A stretch of 60,134 bases of DNA from Verrucomicrobiota bacterium (GTDB lineage: Bacteria; Verrucomicrobiota; Verrucomicrobiia; Verrucomicrobiales; Verrucomicrobiaceae): NCBI GenBank assembly GCA_963204975.1, contig CAUJJC010000040.1:1-60134 (forward strand), given 5' to 3'. Below the pieces are notes generated by a model. It saw nothing but the letters and a program-made list of their open reading frames with translations, did not search any database and was not told the origin of the DNA. Position 1 is the first letter of the stretch. Every line of letters starts with the position of its first letter. The translations under genes and the position numbers were made by a program. Positions 43,226 to 51,677 of this stretch are shown one piece after another.

Positions 43226-44428
43226 CTATTCGCTCTTGGCCGTCGGCACTTCGGTGTGTCGGCGGCCAAACAAGCGCACCAGCACTCCGCTGGCAGCGAT
43301 GAGGACGGAGGGAATGGCTGGCGGGCACCATACTTGCAGCGCCTGGAAGGCGAGGTAGCTCGCTGTGAGAGCAAGGAAGAGGAAGAGCACGGCGCGCGTG
43401 AGTGCTTTGTGCTTTGGCCAGAGGAGCAGCAGAAGACCAAGGCCTCCAGCGATGCCCCAGGCGATGAATTGTCCAGTCTGTGAGAGCACACTTACTCGTG
43501 GCAATGCTAGTGCGGTGGCTACCGTGGTAGCGCATTGAGAAGCTTTCGATGCTGAGCCTGCGATGTCACGATCCATGCCGAGGATGATCGTTTTGCCCTT
43601 GCCCAATGCCTTGGTCAGGTCTGCATCGGAGCCCGTGACCTCTGGCACCATGAGGTCCAGGGCATTGACTTTGGGCACCTCGATCTCAGCAGCAGTCCAG
43701 CTTCCATTAGCTGGAGTGGGCACGAACCATGAATCACTGAAATGGACGCCCGCACCTGGGCCGGTCGTGATACGGATTTTCTCAAAAGGAACGCGTCCAG
43801 AATTCGAGAGAGCCTGGAGTTCTAGTGAAGGCACCAGACCATGGTTTGTGCGGACAGCGACTGCCGTTGAGCCTGGCATGACGAGGCCGATGTCGGCTTG
43901 TCTGGAGAGGGCGGTCTCAGGCATGGCTAACACACGTTTGGCCTCGGGCAGTGAACGGGCCTTGTCGCTACTGCGGCTGATGATGGGCAGGCGCTCCCGG
44001 AGGATTGTGAGGCTCGCTTCATCCCTGTCGCCATCGCTGCTGACTGAGGCCGCCATCACGATACGTGGGATGGGCACGAGGGATCGGGCCAGGGAGTCGA
44101 TGAACTCGGGTTTCGGCTCCGGCCAGTGCAGGGGATCAGCGATCACGAGGACGGAAGGCTCGTAAGCGGCGAGGTTCTTCACGATCATCTGGTAGTCGAT
44201 GGGCAAGGGTGGCCAGGCGGCATACTCGTCCTTGTCCTCCTCACGCAGTCGGACCAGGACGACGTCGTTTATCTTGGCTGGATCGGGTTTCATTTCCTGC
44301 CTGGCATTGCCCAGCAAAAAGTCGAGAAAGCTCTCGTCTAGCTCGCGGAAACGCCCGCGATCCTGCTCCCCATGAAGCCACCACGCCAGACCCGAGAGCA
44401 CACTGAGCAAAAAAATCGCACGCACCAT
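43226..44428 (-). CDS. CHASE2-like membrane sensor protein without an output domain
   Basis: ATG 44428 (MVRAIFLLSVLS) gives 400 residues; the longest frame starts from TTG 44464. An N-terminal helix is followed by a large extracytoplasmic domain with CHASE2-like features (DESFLDFLLG, VVLVRLREEDK, WPPLPIDYQMIV, KTIILGMD). Three C-terminal membrane helices come next (about 320-390). CHASE2 is a periplasmic sensory domain usually joined to a kinase or cyclase; here the protein stops after the helices, so signalling would need a partner. It converges on the pilC gene with a 14-base gap. Confidence 0.85.
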   Translation of the reverse strand: MVRAIFLLSVLSGLAWWLHGEQDRGRFRELDESFLDFLLGNARQEMKPDPAKINDVVLVRLREEDKDEYAAWPPLPIDYQMIVKNLAAYEPSVLVIADPLHWPEPKPEFIDSLARSLVPIPRIVMAASVSSDGDRDEASLTILRERLPIISRSSDKARSLPEAKRVLAMPETALSRQADIGLVMPGSTAVAVRTNHGLVPSLELQALSNSGRVPFEKIRITTGPGAGVHFSDSWFVPTPANGSWTAAEIEVPKVNALDLMVPEVTGSDADLTKALGKGKTIILGMDRDIAGSASKASQCATTVATALALPRVSVLSQTGQFIAWGIAGGLGLLLLLWPKHKALTRAVLFLFLALTASYLAFQALQVWCPPAIPSVLIAASGVLVRLFGRRHTEVPTAKSE

Positions 44429-44591
44429 GGATGGTTGATAACCCGGATTCGGCGTCGGGTGCAAGCTGGACCTGCCTTATGCCGCATGGCGAACTCGTCA
44501 GAGTCCCAGCTTGAGGCAGTCAGCTTCACTCTGCGCTGGCACCTTGCGATCCAGCATCTAGCATCCAGAGATCCCAATCTCAGCCACCCAC

Positions 44592-45377
44592 ATGGCCGCG
44601 CCGAAATACCGCTTCATCCTCTGCTTCGACTTCGATGGCACGCTAGTGCAGCCTGAAGGCGAGTTTCGATTTCATCCCGCCATGGGCGATGCACTGCGCA
44701 TGCTTCGCCAGCAAGGTGCCGCCTGGGTGATTAACACGGGGCGCAGCCTGAGCCAGACGCTGCAAGGCCTCGGCCAGCATGGCATTTTCCAGGAGCCTGA
44801 TTTCATCATCGCTCAGGAGTGCGAGATCTATAAACCGGGCTTCTTCAGCAGATGGACCGACTACGGCGCATGGAACAAGCAGGCGCGCAAAGCTCACGAC
44901 CACTTCGTGCGTGATCACAAGCCCTTCCTTGACCGGATCAAGCACATCGTGGAGACCCAGACGAAGGGCGAGTTTCTTGAGGGGGATTTTGGCCAGCTCG
45001 GCATCGTGGCCCACAGCGATGAGGAGCTGGATCAGATTTGTGCGCTGATCGAGGACCATCGTCTGCGCGAGCCCGATGTGGGCTACCACCGCAATGGCAT
45101 CTACCTCCGCTTCTCGCATTCGGGCTATAGCAAGGGCAGCGCTCTTGGAGAGCTGGCACGGCTGCTCAATCTCACAGCCAATGAGTGTTTCGCGGCTGGA
45201 GATAATCACAACGATGTATCCATGCTCGATACCCGTGTGGCGCGCATGATTGCCTGCCCAGGAAATGCCTTGCCACCGATCAAGGTGCATGTGCAGCAAC
45301 AAGGGGGATTCGTTGCCAATGGCGTCGCAAGCAGCGGCATGTTGGAAGCGCTCGCGCATTACTTCGGCGGCAGATAA
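44592..45377 (+). CDS. HAD-superfamily phosphatase (Cof/sucrose-phosphatase-like)
   Basis: This 261-residue hydrolase has motif I DFDGT (nucleophile Asp13, Asp15), motif II INTGR, motif III Lys in GYSKGSAL and motif IV GDNHNDVSML. The mid-protein cap (about 85-185) is of the C2 type, as in Cof, sucrose-phosphate and trehalose phosphatases. It probably removes phosphate from a sugar or other small metabolite; the substrate cannot be read. It stands alone, divergent from the CHASE2 gene. Confidence 0.93.
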   Translation: MAAPKYRFILCFDFDGTLVQPEGEFRFHPAMGDALRMLRQQGAAWVINTGRSLSQTLQGLGQHGIFQEPDFIIAQECEIYKPGFFSRWTDYGAWNKQARKAHDHFVRDHKPFLDRIKHIVETQTKGEFLEGDFGQLGIVAHSDEELDQICALIEDHRLREPDVGYHRNGIYLRFSHSGYSKGSALGELARLLNLTANECFAAGDNHNDVSMLDTRVARMIACPGNALPPIKVHVQQQGGFVANGVASSGMLEALAHYFGGR

Positions 45378-45556
45378 GCCAGGGCTGCCACCAGCCGATA
45401 GGTCGGGGAGCTTGTGATGATGCTCTCTTGAAATCGCCGTGTTTGATTGCGTGGCAACCAAGGTAAGGACGGTGCCTTTGGCAGGGGTGTGAGGCTTCAA
45501 AAAGTGAGGCCGAGGCGTCGTAGATTTAGAAAATCAACAAAAGCTAAACTTTTCTC

Positions 45557-45584
45557 TTGGCAAAATATCAATAATTAATATAAT
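45557..45584 (+). promoter_or_regulatory. Strong predicted sigma-70-type promoter of the P-loop gene
   Basis: TTGGCA (45557-45562) and a perfect TATAAT (45579-45584) are separated by 16 bases in an AT-rich stretch. The start at 45616 would follow a leader of about 25 bases with no Shine-Dalgarno motif. The 238-base gap upstream (45378-45615) holds nothing else that I can identify. Confidence 0.75.
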
Positions 45585-45615
45585 AACCACGAATTCGATA
45601 ACAACTCGCCACATC

Positions 45616-46365
45616 ATGAAGAAGCTCATCCTCATCCAAAACGACTTCTCCGGGGCCGGCAAAAGCACGGTCATTCGCCTCCTTCGTCGCTACCTCCATC
45701 AGCACCATGTGGACCATCAGTTCCTCGTGTTGGATGAGGAAGAATCCAGCATCGAAAATGATGCCCGTTACTTGAACCCCTTCCAGGGTGGCTCGAAGGC
45801 CCTCGTAGCTGCTCTTGATGATGCCGACATCACCCTCGTCGAAGTCGCCAGTGGTGCCGGTGAAATGTGGATGAAAGCCTACGAGCAGCATGAGTTCTTC
45901 CACCTGCTTTCCGAGATGGGCGTGGAAGTGACCATCGCATTGCCGGTGACCAATGATCCCGAGAGCTTCGATGCCATTACCGAGGCGGCCGAAGTCTATT
46001 CGGACAACGTTCAATACCTGATCGTCCACAGCACCACGAGTGCTTATGATGAAGACGACAAGGGCTGGGACACCAGCTATGCGGCACGCGTGATGGACAT
46101 GTTTGAAGCTGTCGAATTGCGCATTCCAGCCGCAGGCATCGAAATGGAGAATAACTTCCGTCTCCAGCACACGGACCTGGCTTCCGCCTTGCTCGAAACG
46201 GGCGGTGAAGATCGCTACGGCAAAGAGTTTGGCCGCTGGATGAAGCGCTCCATGGGGCAGATCGAAACTGCTCGTCAGTATGTCTTCGGCGACGCTTTCC
46301 GCTCCCTGGCGGACAACTCGAGAGATCCGGTCAAGCGCACCCGCAAGGCCAAAGCGGTCGCCTAA
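45616..46365 (+). CDS. Single-gene P-loop NTPase of unknown role
   Basis: This 249-residue cytoplasmic protein begins MKKLILIQND-FSGAGKST, a Walker A motif (Lys16, followed by Ser-Thr) directly after the first beta strand. A hydrophobic strand ending in Asp, then VEVASGAGE, resembles the switch regions of the SIMIBI/ParA-like class, but without the extra signature lysine of ParA (KGGxxKT). The C-terminal 60 residues are basic and helical. I do not recognise the family; it could be a small kinase or a mobilisation-type ATPase. It has its own promoter and terminator, so it is monocistronic. Confidence 0.85.
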   Translation: MKKLILIQNDFSGAGKSTVIRLLRRYLHQHHVDHQFLVLDEEESSIENDARYLNPFQGGSKALVAALDDADITLVEVASGAGEMWMKAYEQHEFFHLLSEMGVEVTIALPVTNDPESFDAITEAAEVYSDNVQYLIVHSTTSAYDEDDKGWDTSYAARVMDMFEAVELRIPAAGIEMENNFRLQHTDLASALLETGGEDRYGKEFGRWMKRSMGQIETARQYVFGDAFRSLADNSRDPVKRTRKAKAVA

Positions 46366-46386
46366 ATTTCCTCCCCAAAACCGAGA

Positions 46387-46427
46387 AGCGGTCATGCGAG
46401 TGAGTGCGCATGGCCGCTCTTTTTTTG
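46387..46427 (+). terminator. Intrinsic terminator of the P-loop gene
   Basis: Arms 46387-46398 (AGCGGTCATGCG) and 46407-46418 (CGCATGGCCGCT) form a 12-pair stem with one G-U and an 8-base loop, followed by CTTTTTTT. It ends 3 bases before the end of the convergent purK gene. On the minus strand a weaker TTTT appears further out. Confidence 0.9.
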
Positions 46428-46429
46428 AA

Positions 46430-47590
46430 TCAGGCAGAGCGAGTGCCGAGGCTGGCTTGAATGCGGCGGGCGTCGGTGAGGGCTTCGTCCACGGTGCTGC
46501 CGAGCACGGTGAAGTGGCCCATCTTGCGCCGCCATTTGGCGAGTTCCTTGCCGTAGAGGTGGAGTTTCGTGCGGGGATGATTGAGCACAGGTGACCAATC
46601 AGGGTGCTGAGTTTCCGAGGGCCAGACGTCGCCGAGCAGGTTGATCATCACGGAGGGGCTATGGGCGCTCGCGTCCCCCAGCGGAAGGCCGCACACGGCT
46701 CGCATTTGCTGGCCGAACTGGCTCGTTCGGCAGGCGTCGATGGTGTAGTGGCCGCTGTTGTGCGGGCGCGGTGCGATCTCATTGACGAGCACTTTCTCTT
46801 CGGCGGTGACGAACATTTCCACGGCCATGGTGCCCACATAATTGAGCCCCGTGGCAACGGCTTTCCAGAGGTCGAGCGCTTGCTGGATCACGGCTGACGA
46901 AACACGCGCTGGGGCGATGGTCACATCCAGGATGTGGTGCTCATGGATGTTTTCCACGCAGCCATGCACGGCGGTGCTGCCGTCGATGCTGCGGGCACCA
47001 ACGACGGAGACTTCGCAAACGAAGGGCACCCATTGCTCGACGACGGCGTGATGCCCTTCGAAGGGTTGCCACGCCTGGGCGAGATCCGTATCCGCATGCA
47101 CCTTGCACTGGCCTTTGCCATCGTAGCCGAAGGCGGCGGTCTTGATGACACAAGGACGACCCAGCTCCACGACAGCGCACTCCAGTCCGGCGAGGTCCTC
47201 CACGATTCGGAATTCCGCACAGGCGATGCCTTGATCGCGAAGGAACAGCTTCTCCCGTTCGCGATGCTGCGTGGTGTAGATCGCATCACGGCTGGGGCGA
47301 AGTGGGCGCTTTTGCTCGACGGCCAGGAGGCAGGCATCGGGAATGTTTTCGAACTCGGCTGTCACCACGTCCACTTGGTCGAGAAACTTTTGCAGCGCCT
47401 CGGCGTCGGCGTAGTCCGCATTGATTTCCACGTCAGCCACCTGGCCTGCGGGACAGCCTGGGGCTTCATTGGTGAAGATGACCACGCGGTAGCCGCTGCG
47501 CCGGGCTTCTAGCGCAAGCATCCGTCCGAGCTGGCCACCTCCGAGCACTCCGATGGTGGCGGGGGGGAGAAAAGGGGAGGGCATCGCCAT
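46430..47590 (-). CDS. purK: N5-carboxyaminoimidazole ribonucleotide synthase
   Basis: This 386-residue ATP-grasp enzyme makes N5-CAIR from AIR, ATP and bicarbonate in purine synthesis. It starts with the dinucleotide-like loop IGVLGGGQLGRMLALEA. It contains VIKTAAFGYDGKGQ (ATP lid) and VNEIAPRPHNSGHYTID, the PurK signature. It follows purE by 8 bases on the same strand, the usual purEK pair. An in-frame ATG at 47584 is an alternative start. Confidence 0.97.
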   Translation of the reverse strand: MAMPSPFLPPATIGVLGGGQLGRMLALEARRSGYRVVIFTNEAPGCPAGQVADVEINADYADAEALQKFLDQVDVVTAEFENIPDACLLAVEQKRPLRPSRDAIYTTQHREREKLFLRDQGIACAEFRIVEDLAGLECAVVELGRPCVIKTAAFGYDGKGQCKVHADTDLAQAWQPFEGHHAVVEQWVPFVCEVSVVGARSIDGSTAVHGCVENIHEHHILDVTIAPARVSSAVIQQALDLWKAVATGLNYVGTMAVEMFVTAEEKVLVNEIAPRPHNSGHYTIDACRTSQFGQQMRAVCGLPLGDASAHSPSVMINLLGDVWPSETQHPDWSPVLNHPRTKLHLYGKELAKWRRKMGHFTVLGSTVDEALTDARRIQASLGTRSA

Positions 47591-47598
47591 GGGCTCGA

Positions 47599-48105
47599 TT
47601 ACTTCAGCTCCTCCTGGCTGGCCAGCACCTTGGCTGTCTGCTTGGCACGGAAGGCTTGCAGCTTTTCAGCGAGGGAGGCGTCATGGTTGGCCAGCATGGA
47701 GACGGCGAAAAGGCCGGCATTGGTCGCACCAGCGTTGCCAATGGCAAAGGTCGCCACGGGCACGCCGCCGGGCATTTGCACGATGGAGTAAAGGGAATCG
47801 ACCCCGCTGAGGGCCTTGCTTTGCACCGGGACGCCGAGCACCGGGATGGTGGTCATGCTGGCTGTCATGCCCGGCAGATGTGCAGCTCCGCCAGCCCCTG
47901 CAATGATGCAGTGCAGGCCCCGTCCTGAGGCCGATGTGGCATAGTCGTAGAGCAATCCGGGCGTGCGATGAGCGCTGACCACCTTCTTCTCATACGGAAC
48001 GCCGAAGTCTTCCAGCACCTGGGCGGCGTGTTGCATGGTGGGCCAGTCGGAACTGGAGCCCATGATGATGCCGACCAGCGGCGAGGGGGAGACGGATTCG
48101 CTCAT
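47599..48105 (-). CDS. purE: N5-carboxyaminoimidazole ribonucleotide mutase
   Basis: This 168-residue class I PurE converts N5-CAIR to CAIR. It has [32 protein letters not shown] (catalytic His), [14 protein letters not shown] and the conserved [15 protein letters not shown] 48105 is chosen because longer starts extend into the pyrF promoter region. It is the first gene of the purE-purK pair, divergent from pyrF. Confidence 0.97.
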   Translation of the reverse strand: MSESVSPSPLVGIIMGSSSDWPTMQHAAQVLEDFGVPYEKKVVSAHRTPGLLYDYATSASGRGLHCIIAGAGGAAHLPGMTASMTTIPVLGVPVQSKALSGVDSLYSIVQMPGGVPVATFAIGNAGATNAGLFAVSMLANHDASLAEKLQAFRAKQTAKVLASQEELK

Positions 48106-48276
48106 GAAGTGCAGAGTTGCGCCGCTGCTGCGGGCCGTCAACGGGAGCCGTGAAAGGAAGGCCTGAAAGGCCCGGAGATCAAGATTCTCAAAAAATTCTC
48201 CGCGAACTGCGTCACAAAAGCCATGCGATTGGGTAAACACAGTGTCATGATCCGCTCCCGCTCGAAAAATCTCCCC

Positions 48277-49026
48277 ATGAATTTCCGTGAGAAACTTGAA
48301 ACTCGCATTGAGGCCACTGGCTCACGCCTTTGCGTGGGGCTGGATATCCGAGCCGAAGCGGCCGATGAAAAAACCAAGCGGCTCATTCTGCGGGTGATCG
48401 AAGAAACCGCCGCCTATGCGGCTGCCTTCAAGCCCAACTCAGCCTACTTCGAGGCTCTCGGCTGGCGTGGCGTGCGAATGCTGGAGCAGATTCTCAAAGA
48501 GATTCCTGGCGAGATTCCGATCATCCTCGACGTGAAGCGCGGGGACATCGGCGAGACACAGGCCTATTACGCCAAAGCGTGTTTCGATGAGCTGGGCGTG
48601 GACGCCGTGACGCTCAACCCCTACATGGGCCGCGATACGCTGGAGCCCTTCCTCAAGTATTCGGACAAGGGGCTCTACCTGCTCGGCGTCACGTCGAACC
48701 CAGGGGCGGCGGACATCGAGTTGCAGAAAGCGGGTCGCAAGCAGGTCTTCCAAATCGTGGCCGATATGACCCAGTCCAGCCCGCAGACCGGTCTGGTAGT
48801 CGGTTTGACGAACGCATCTGCAGACGTGCTCAAGCGCATCCCTGACGTGCCGCTGCTCATCCCTGGGCTGGGAGCACAAGGCGGTGATCTGGCAGCGCTG
48901 AAAGGCAGCAAGCGCAAGGCACCGATCGTCGTCAATGTCTCCCGCGGGATTCTTTACGCCGAGGAAGACAAGCCTTATGCGAGCAAGGCGAAGGCGTGGG
49001 CTGACAAGATCGCCGAAGCTTTTTGA
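48277..49026 (+). CDS. pyrF: Orotidine 5'-phosphate decarboxylase
   Basis: This 249-residue enzyme converts OMP to UMP. It contains CVGLDIR, the catalytic [11 protein letters not shown] (Lys and Asp), the phosphate-binding region and [10 protein letters not shown]. The size and RGDIG pattern are of the PyrF group II type. ATG 48277 ([10 protein letters not shown]) is preferred over an upstream in-frame ATG because the family N-terminus starts here. It is transcribed away from purE across 171 bases, an arrangement that could allow joint control of purine and pyrimidine synthesis. Confidence 0.96.
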   Translation: MNFREKLETRIEATGSRLCVGLDIRAEAADEKTKRLILRVIEETAAYAAAFKPNSAYFEALGWRGVRMLEQILKEIPGEIPIILDVKRGDIGETQAYYAKACFDELGVDAVTLNPYMGRDTLEPFLKYSDKGLYLLGVTSNPGAADIELQKAGRKQVFQIVADMTQSSPQTGLVVGLTNASADVLKRIPDVPLLIPGLGAQGGDLAALKGSKRKAPIVVNVSRGILYAEEDKPYASKAKAWADKIAEAF

Positions 49027-49033
49027 GCGGGCC

Positions 49034-50092
49034 TCACTCCTGTTCGAGCAGGGCCAGGAGCAGCGGAGTCGTTTCGAAGTAGCGTGTGGTGCCGCCTAGT
49101 CGGCTGAGCTGCTCCCCGATCATGTCCACCTCGGTGTTTGCGGGCACCGGATGCACGGTCTCCTGGTGGATGGATGGGTGGTCGATCATCGTGTGGCTGA
49201 GGCCGGAAACCGGATCACGGCGGATGCGGATCGAGATGCCTGGACCGCTCAATTCCAGGCCCTGAATCGCGCAGCTACCGTTGGCCTCGTGAAGCTCGAC
49301 GGCGATGTCCTCACCGGCCTCGCGAACCAATCGAATGCCCTGCCCTTGGCCCACTTGGCAGTGAAGTTGAGTGCCCATCCAGGCGGCAATCATCAGCCCG
49401 CCGAGACGATGCCCCTTGGCATGATGGACGACAACACGGTTCAGCTTGGGCAGGTCCGCGAGCAATGGGGCGCTCTGAAACGCTGCAGCAAGGGTGAGGC
49501 GCAGGCAGCGCGTGCGCATCCAGGTCAGATCACTCAGTGAAAACCGCGAGGTGCGCCCCGCCCGCGCTTCCATCATCTGTCGCAGCGATTGGGCGGGGCG
49601 GGACCACTGGCTGCTGTCGATGATGAGAGCATCGATCACGCTGAGGAATCGTTCATCCAGGCGCTCCGTCAGCTCACCCTGCCACCACACGACCAGCGGG
49701 AGGTCAGAGTCGAGGTGGGCGAAGATGGTGTTTCGCACCTGATCCGCATTGCCGCCTTCGATGACGAAGGACAACTGCTCGCAGCACACCGATTTCTGGC
49801 CATTCGAGAGCTGGCAGTGCGCCGTCACCCAGGCGCGAAGATGGGGCTGTCTTTCGCCCGGAATATTGAGAATCAAGAGCGCACGGCAGGAGTGCTCTCG
49901 GGTTAGCTCGGAAAGCAGCAACGTATTGTGTTCCAAGGAGGAAGGGTCTTCACTATAGATGGCGAAGTTCATCAGCGAAGCGCGCATCTTCGCCGATTCG
50001 TCGGACCACAATTCACGCAAGGCGCTGACGACTCGAGCGACGGGGACTTCCTGGCCGAGGACAGATGTATTGAGTGCGAGGGCAGCAGACAT
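49034..50092 (-). CDS. opcA: OpcA-like glucose-6-phosphate dehydrogenase assembly protein
   Basis: This 352-residue protein starts at ATG 50092; the longer frame from 50329 runs through the tRNA and is rejected. It has phrases characteristic of OpcA: MRASLMNFAIYSED, LSELTREHSCRALLI and DLPLVVWWQGEL. A DNA/nucleotide-binding-like C-terminal half (WMGTQLHCQVGQG) follows. OpcA allosterically activates or helps assemble G6PDH (Zwf) in cyanobacteria and actinobacteria. Its zwf partner is not in the window. It converges on pyrF with 7 bases between stops. Confidence 0.88.
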   Translation of the reverse strand: MSAALALNTSVLGQEVPVARVVSALRELWSDESAKMRASLMNFAIYSEDPSSLEHNTLLLSELTREHSCRALLILNIPGERQPHLRAWVTAHCQLSNGQKSVCCEQLSFVIEGGNADQVRNTIFAHLDSDLPLVVWWQGELTERLDERFLSVIDALIIDSSQWSRPAQSLRQMMEARAGRTSRFSLSDLTWMRTRCLRLTLAAAFQSAPLLADLPKLNRVVVHHAKGHRLGGLMIAAWMGTQLHCQVGQGQGIRLVREAGEDIAVELHEANGSCAIQGLELSGPGISIRIRRDPVSGLSHTMIDHPSIHQETVHPVPANTEVDMIGEQLSRLGGTTRYFETTPLLLALLEQE

Positions 50093-50185
50093 GGCGGATT
50101 GTGGGACAGAGCGCGGGCGATTCAAGGATGAAGAACCACTTGCGCGAAGGCGCAACCTAGATACCATCACGGCCCGCTGTTTAAC

Positions 50186-50258
50186 GCCTCCGTAGCTCAG
50201 TTGGTAGAGCAGAAGACTCTTAATCTTTTTGTCGTAGGTTCGAATCCTACCGGGGGTA
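50186..50258 (+). tRNA. tRNA-Lys (anticodon CUU)
   Basis: The 73-base gene has a cloverleaf with all arms: acceptor GCCTCCG/CGGGGGT (two G-U pairs), D-arm GCTC...GAGC, anticodon stem GAAGA/TCTTT, loop CTCTTAA with anticodon CTT, and T-arm GTAGG-TTCGAAT-CCTAC, with discriminator A. The 3' CCA is not encoded, so it is added after transcription. It lies in the 333-base gap between opcA and the halogenase-like gene. Confidence 0.95.
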
Positions 50259-50259
50259 G

Positions 50260-50315
50260 CGCGTTGAGAACAACGCGATGCCCGTTCGGCAAACGCCATC
50301 ACTGATGGTGCGTTT
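50260..50315 (+). other. Two short hairpins after tRNA-Lys
   Basis: CGCGTTG-AGAA-CAACGCG (50260-50277) is a perfect 7-pair stem with a tetraloop, 2 bases after the tRNA. At 50291-50315, AAACGCCATCA pairs with TGATGG-T-GCGTTT with one bulge. No T-tract follows either, so they may be RNA-processing signals or a factor-dependent terminator. The rest of the gap to 50425 shows no other structure I can support. Confidence 0.5.
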
Positions 50316-50425
50316 CGCTGCGAATTCACTTATCACGTTCAAGCATGAGTGTGGTAACGAAATGCGATTATCGGCATCGGTGATCAGAACGTAATCGTGT
50401 GCATCAACCCTCATCTCTGATCCCC

Positions 50426-51673
50426 ATGGAATACGATGCTCTCATCATTGGCGCAGGCCCTTCTGGCAGTGCTGCTGCCGCCATTCTCGCTGAATACGGT
50501 CACCGCGTGCTCGTGCTCGAGCGTGAAAAGTTTCCTCGCTATCACATTGGCGAGTCCTTGATTCCCTTCACTTACGGGCCTCTGGAGAGGCTGGGCCTGA
50601 TCCCGAAGATGAAGCAATCGCACTTCGTGAAGAAGTTCAGCGTGGTCTTCATGCAGCCCGATGCCACGTCTTCACAGCCGTTCTATTTCTTTAATCGTTA
50701 TGATCGCGAAACGGTGGCCCAGAGCTGGCAGGTGGTGCGTTCGGAGTTCGACCAGATGATGGTCGATCATGCGCGTGAACGCGGAGCTGAGGTGAAGGAG
50801 GAAACGTCGGTCACGGAGTTGATTCGTGAAGACGGGAAGGTGGTGGGGGTGCGTGCTGCGGACAAGGCTGGCACCGTCACCGAATATCGGGCGCGCATCA
50901 CGCTCGATTGCACTGGCAAGGAGGCCTTCACCGCAGTGCGCAATGGCTGGCGCATGCGCGATCCCTACCTCAACAAGGTGGCGGTCTGGACTTACTTCAA
51001 GGGCTCCAAGCGTCAGGAAGGGATCGACGAGGGCACGACAACGGTGGCGTTCATTCCCGACAAGGGCTGGTTCTGGCACATCCCGCAGCACGACGACATG
51101 GTGAGTGTCGGCGTCGTCGCCGAAGGCAAGTATCTGAGTCGCGACGGGGTGCGTGATGCGAAAGCGATGTTCCATCGCGAGGTGGGTAACAATCTTTGGA
51201 TCAAGGATCGGCTGAGTGAGGGCGCATCAACGGGGAACTACTACATCACCAGCGAATACTCCTTCCACTCGAAGCACTGCGCCTCGCCGGGCTTGTTGCT
51301 CGTGGGTGATGCGATGGCCTTCCTGGATCCAGTGTTTAGCAGCGGCATTATGTTAGCGTTGAAGAGTGGTGTGCTTGCCGGTGAAGAAATTCATCGCGGC
51401 ATCGAGGAGGGTGATCTCTCGCCGGAGCACTTCGCAGACTATGGAGCTGCGATCCGCCAGGGACTGGAGAACATGCGCAAGCTGATCTACGCCTTCTATC
51501 ATCCAACGTTCTCGTTCAAAGACGTGATCAAGCGCTATCCAGAAGCCGCAGGGGAAATTACGGACTGCTTATCTGGCGACGTGAACAAAGATTTCTCCCA
51601 GCTCTGGGAGCGCATCAAAGAATTCGCACCGATCCCAGACGAGTTACCTTACGGCGTGCCGCTGGCGGCCTGA
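50426..51673 (+). CDS. FAD-dependent oxidoreductase, flavin-halogenase-like
   Basis: This 415-residue protein starts at ATG 50426 (MEYDALIIG). It has the dinucleotide motif GAGPSGSAAAAIL, the E-R-E at the end of strand 2, PRYHIGESL, and a second FAD motif GDAMAFLDPVFSSG. A W-x-W-x-I-P-like motif (GWFWHIP) and a lysine-rich FVKKFSVVF segment occur where flavin-dependent halogenases carry their motifs. The same fold is used by geranylgeranyl reductases, so either lipid-tail reduction or aromatic halogenation is possible. No adjacent partner reductase or biosynthetic cluster is present. Confidence 0.9.
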   Translation: MEYDALIIGAGPSGSAAAAILAEYGHRVLVLEREKFPRYHIGESLIPFTYGPLERLGLIPKMKQSHFVKKFSVVFMQPDATSSQPFYFFNRYDRETVAQSWQVVRSEFDQMMVDHARERGAEVKEETSVTELIREDGKVVGVRAADKAGTVTEYRARITLDCTGKEAFTAVRNGWRMRDPYLNKVAVWTYFKGSKRQEGIDEGTTTVAFIPDKGWFWHIPQHDDMVSVGVVAEGKYLSRDGVRDAKAMFHREVGNNLWIKDRLSEGASTGNYYITSEYSFHSKHCASPGLLLVGDAMAFLDPVFSSGIMLALKSGVLAGEEIHRGIEEGDLSPEHFADYGAAIRQGLENMRKLIYAFYHPTFSFKDVIKRYPEAAGEITDCLSGDVNKDFSQLWERIKEFAPIPDELPYGVPLAA

Positions 51674-51677
51674 GCGA

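Noticed and set aside
50186..50315. tRNA-associated integration site
   Set aside because: No integrase and no duplicated tRNA 3' end are seen, so the tRNA alone does not support a mobile element.
50093..50329. N-terminal extension of the OpcA-like protein
   Set aside because: It would run through the tRNA-Lys gene; ATG 50092 gives a normal family length.
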